A DNA stretch of 64,000 bases, taken from positions 558,001 to 622,000 of the forward strand of contig NZ_CP030082.1 in assembly GCF_006874645.1 (NCBI RefSeq). Direction: 5' to 3'. The notes beneath the pieces were generated by a model. The model made no database searches. It was given only the letters and a program-made list of their open reading frames with translations, and was not told where the DNA came from. A program made the translations under genes and the position numbers. This document shows positions 61,990-64,000 of the stretch, piece after piece. The stretch comes from Bdellovibrio sp. ZAP7. GTDB lineage: Bacteria > Bdellovibrionota > Bdellovibrionia > Bdellovibrionales > Bdellovibrionaceae. Within the stretch, counting starts at the first letter, position 1. Every line of letters begins with the position of its first letter.

Positions 61990-62184
61990 GTGAGTCAGGT
62001 GAAGAAAAATTGCCGTAATATGAATCACGGCAAATCAAATCCTCCCGTCAGTTATTGTCCAAATTGCGGTGAAAAGTTTAAGGCAGGAGCGATTCGCTCG
62101 TGCGATCGCAGCAAACATCTTGAGCGACGCAAACAAGGCAGCCTGTTCTGCTGTGATTGCGGTAAAGATCTCAAAACTTTGTAA
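61990..62184 (+). CDS. small zinc-ribbon-like protein
   Basis: 64 residues from GTG 61990, directly after the infA stop; an ATG at 62020 is an alternative start. CPNCGEKF and later CCDCGKDL form two CxxC knuckles that could bind one zinc, with a basic HLERRKQG between. Small zinc ribbons beside translation genes often bind RNA or the ribosome; here this is only suggested by the neighbours. It is followed by a 180-base gap with no gene. Confidence 0.6.
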   Translation: MSQVKKNCRNMNHGKSNPPVSYCPNCGEKFKAGAIRSCDRSKHLERRKQGSLFCCDCGKDLKTL

Positions 62185-62364
62185 AATGTCCTGTCTTTGA
62201 CAGTTTAAAGCAAGAAGTGGCACCGTTCTCGGGCCACGACAATAAGGCCTGTCTCATTCTGAGAATCTTAATTTCAGCTAAAAAATATCCGCAGTTGAGG
62301 GTCGGTTGTTGGTCACTCTGCTGGTACTCCCTTTGCATTATGATCTGGCATAGAGGGAGATTTT

Positions 62365-63174
62365 ATGAACAAAGTTTCTTATTATTTCGCAGCACTAATT
62401 CTGGGTTTCACCATGTCAGCTCATGGTCAGAGTGGAGCTCGAACGAAATTCACTCCTTCTTACGCACAGGACGAAGTCCAAGCTGCAAATGAAATGTCGT
62501 CCGAAACGACAATGTCTCAACGCATGGAAGTTTTATCTCCGCGCACGATTCCAAATCCTTGGGTTACGCTTGAACCTACAGTTGGTTATATCAGTTCCAC
62601 ATTTAATGGTATCGAAGGTGTCGGTGGCGCTTCAGTCGATTTCGCAGAACGCATGCAAACGGGCGTTGGAGTTTTAATCGGTCGCGGTATGTGGCAATTC
62701 GAAACGGGTTTGATGTATTCAACACGTGGTGGAAAATTGACGAACCTGACAGAAACAACTTCCTATGGCACTAGGACCGCAAATTGGGATATTAAGGCTC
62801 ACTATTTCGATATTCCGTTGGTGGCGCGTTTGTCTTTGATGCATTCTTCTCGATCGCATTTCTTTTTCCGCGGAGGTCTTGTTGTTGGTATTTTGGATAC
62901 AGCCTGGGCAGACGGAGAGCAAACATCTATGTCAGCTTATGGTCTTTCAAGCCAATCTCTGTATCAAGACGGTAAAGATCTTTTTAACTCAACAGATGTT
63001 CGTGGTGTGTTGGGCGCGGGTTACGATTGGAAATTTTCTCGTCGTGTAGGTTTCGTGGCTCAAGCCGAAATCCAACAAAGTGTATCCAAAGTGAACACAG
63101 ATAAATTTTTGTCTGGTAAAGACGTCTACAACATGGGCGCCGGCGTAAGCTTAGGTCTAACCTTCAAACTCTAA
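62365..63174 (+). CDS. outer-membrane beta-barrel protein
   Basis: 269 residues with a signal peptide (YYFAALILGFTMSAHGQ). After about 60 polar residues a barrel-like region begins: WVTLEPTVGYISSTF, TGVGVLIGRGMWQFETGLMYST, FDIPLVARLSLMH, FFFRGGLVVGIL, VLGAGYDWKFSRRVGFVAQAEI, GAGVSLGLTFKL. This is the pattern of porin-like PF13568/OmpW-type eight-strand barrels. Function unknown. AGAGGGAGA precedes the ATG; TATGAT at 62339 may be a -10 box. Confidence 0.72.
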   Translation: MNKVSYYFAALILGFTMSAHGQSGARTKFTPSYAQDEVQAANEMSSETTMSQRMEVLSPRTIPNPWVTLEPTVGYISSTFNGIEGVGGASVDFAERMQTGVGVLIGRGMWQFETGLMYSTRGGKLTNLTETTSYGTRTANWDIKAHYFDIPLVARLSLMHSSRSHFFFRGGLVVGILDTAWADGEQTSMSAYGLSSQSLYQDGKDLFNSTDVRGVLGAGYDWKFSRRVGFVAQAEIQQSVSKVNTDKFLSGKDVYNMGAGVSLGLTFKL

Positions 63175-63286
63175 GGTACGAACACACTTTCTCCATCCCT
63201 TTCCCTGAAATAAAAAAACCACAGCTTCTTTGGCTGTGGTTTTTTTGTTTTACTCTCTTTGGATGGAGAAAGTGTGTCCGTACCTT
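63173..63286. repeat. 26-bp inverted repeat surrounding a terminator
   Basis: The left arm begins AAGGTACGAACACAC (63173) and runs to 63198. The right arm is 63261-63286 (ending GTGTGTCCGTACCTT) and is complementary with one mismatch. The intrinsic terminator 63212-63246 lies inside. The right-arm word also occurs at 50043-50057. Confidence 0.75.
63212..63246. terminator. bidirectional intrinsic terminator between barrel gene and hpt
   Basis: CCACAGC (63219-63225) pairs with GCTGTGG (63233-63239), flanked by seven A and seven T residues. Confidence 0.92.
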
Positions 63287-63296
63287 CGGTGCGAAT

Positions 63297-63827
63297 TTAT
63301 TGGAAGTTTTGAACTTGAGCGATGTAGGGAAGATTGCGGTAGTAACCTTGGTAGTCCAAACCGTATCCAACTACGAAGTCGTTCGGGATTTTGAAACCAA
63401 CGTGGTCAACGTCACATTTCACTTTCAAAGCGTCTGGCTTTTCAAGCAAAGCGATGGTCGTCAAAGATTTTGGTTTGCGAGACATGATAGAGTTTTTCAA
63501 GTAGTTCATTGTAAGACCCGTATCTACGATGTCTTCAACCAGAATCACGTGTTGATTTTCAATCGGGGAAGCCAAATCCAAAGTCACTTTCACTTCGCCA
63601 GAAGAAGAAGTGCCACCGTGATAAGAAGCCACACCAAAGAATTCGCAAGTGATGTCTGCATTGATGGATCTGATCAAGTCAGAGTAGAACATGAATGAAC
63701 CCTTCAAAACGCAGATCGCGATGACCTTTTCGTTTTTGAATTGTTTCGTTAAGATTTCGCCCAGCTCTTTAACTTTGAGTTGGATTTTTTCTTCAGAGAT
63801 ATAAGGCTTCAAAGTTAAATTCGTCAT
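63297..63827 (-). CDS. hpt: hypoxanthine phosphoribosyltransferase
   Basis: 176 residues. The PRPP-binding motif VILVEDIVDTGLT near 96-108, VLKGSFMFYSDLIR near the N-terminus, SYHGGTSSSGEV (flexible loop) and VGYGLDYQGYYRNLPYI at the C-terminus fit bacterial Hpt. It salvages hypoxanthine and guanine with PRPP, fitting a predator that recycles prey nucleotides. TTTAGGAGT lies before the ATG and the preceding gene stops 9 bases upstream, so it is downstream in an operon. Confidence 0.95.
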   Translation of the reverse strand: MTNLTLKPYISEEKIQLKVKELGEILTKQFKNEKVIAICVLKGSFMFYSDLIRSINADITCEFFGVASYHGGTSSSGEVKVTLDLASPIENQHVILVEDIVDTGLTMNYLKNSIMSRKPKSLTTIALLEKPDALKVKCDVDHVGFKIPNDFVVGYGLDYQGYYRNLPYIAQVQNFQ

Positions 63828-63836
63828 GGGGAACTC

Positions 63837-64000
63837 CTAAACAAATGAATTATTCATGATCTCGCCGAAACCACCGCCGCCAGGAACGATGTATTGATGA
63901 TCGTTCAGGCCGCGCTCCTGATCCCAGAATTGGCCCGGTTTTGAATCTAAAACTGCCTGAGGGGATAGGCCACGGTCAAGTCTTAAGGCATAGATTACGA
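63837..64000 (-). CDS. C-terminal end of an unidentified protein (cut by window edge)
   Basis: A continuous frame runs leftwards from the right edge to a TAG at 63837-63839, giving about 54 residues. They include LDRGLSPQAVLDSKPGQFWDQ, then QYIVPGGGGFGEIMNNSFV, split here for length. It lacks any motif I know. It ends 9 bases before the hpt start and is probably cotranscribed. Its identity needs the sequence to the right. Confidence 0.6.
   Translation of the reverse strand, partial: VIYALRLDRGLSPQAVLDSKPGQFWDQERGLNDHQYIVPGGGGFGEIMNNSFV

Noticed and set aside
1..64000. tRNA, rRNA or CRISPR arrays
   Set aside because: I scanned for T-arm motifs, rRNA landmarks and regularly spaced direct repeats and found none; the repetition seen belongs to fibre and RCC1 genes.

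Overview
This window looks like chromosomal DNA of a predatory Bdellovibrio-type bacterium (Bdellovibrionota). I infer this from gene style rather than from a marker gene. The signs are two huge S74-chaperone fibre genes of the kind reported as Bdellovibrio mosaic adhesive trimer (MAT) fibres, many exported peptidoglycan and polysaccharide enzymes, a stand-alone MotAB pair, and many receiver-only regulators. Genes are tightly packed with mid-range GC. I see no rRNA, tRNA, CRISPR array, transposase or integrase.

Left part (1-17.3 kb). A cut-off Rieske oxygenase is followed by a phytase-like exported protein, an RlmI-type rRNA methyltransferase and a secreted lysozyme-fold protein. A signalling block comes next: hybrid histidine kinase, HPt protein, OmpR-type regulator, then two paralogous receiver-only proteins flanking a small HPF/RaiA-like protein. 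After a dehydrogenase and a coiled-coil protein comes an envelope polysaccharide locus: SLBB protein, O-antigen ligase/polymerase-like protein, polysaccharide deacetylase lipoprotein, Wzz-like copolymerase, and a second deacetylase lipoprotein.

Middle (17.3-43.9 kb). Two large palindromes flank a YkgJ-type cysteine-cluster gene. A leftward housekeeping operon follows (an unknown exported protein, prmA, rsmE, an RDD protein, rfaE2). Then come the tandem giant fibre genes (about 7.9 kb), an EamA transporter, an RsuA/RluB pseudouridine synthase, coiled-coil and membrane proteins, a 14-repeat RCC1-like lipoprotein, a periplasmic binding protein, a Tat-exported PhoD-like phosphatase and DsbD.

Right part (44-64 kb). 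This holds motAB, a TorF-type outer-membrane protein, an exonuclease with a WYL-like tail, lon, an LspA fused to a HAMP-like tail, a PBP4-type carboxypeptidase overlapping a lytic transglycosylase, and a TetR regulator. Next are a cysteine-repeat secreted protein between two long palindromes, an exported CX5R phosphatase, a thyA-folA and PilZ-murB stretch, and a UPF0016/TMEM165-family gene behind what I read as a yybP-ykoY manganese riboswitch with an intrinsic terminator. An RRM protein, IF-1 and zinc-ribbon cluster, an outer-membrane barrel, hpt and a cut-off gene end the window.

The shared theme is envelope building and remodelling plus signalling. The points I consider least explained are the REC / HPF-like / REC trio, the LspA and exonuclease fusions, the riboswitch overlapped by a 44-codon ORF, and several families of long intergenic palindromes that cluster around accessory genes.
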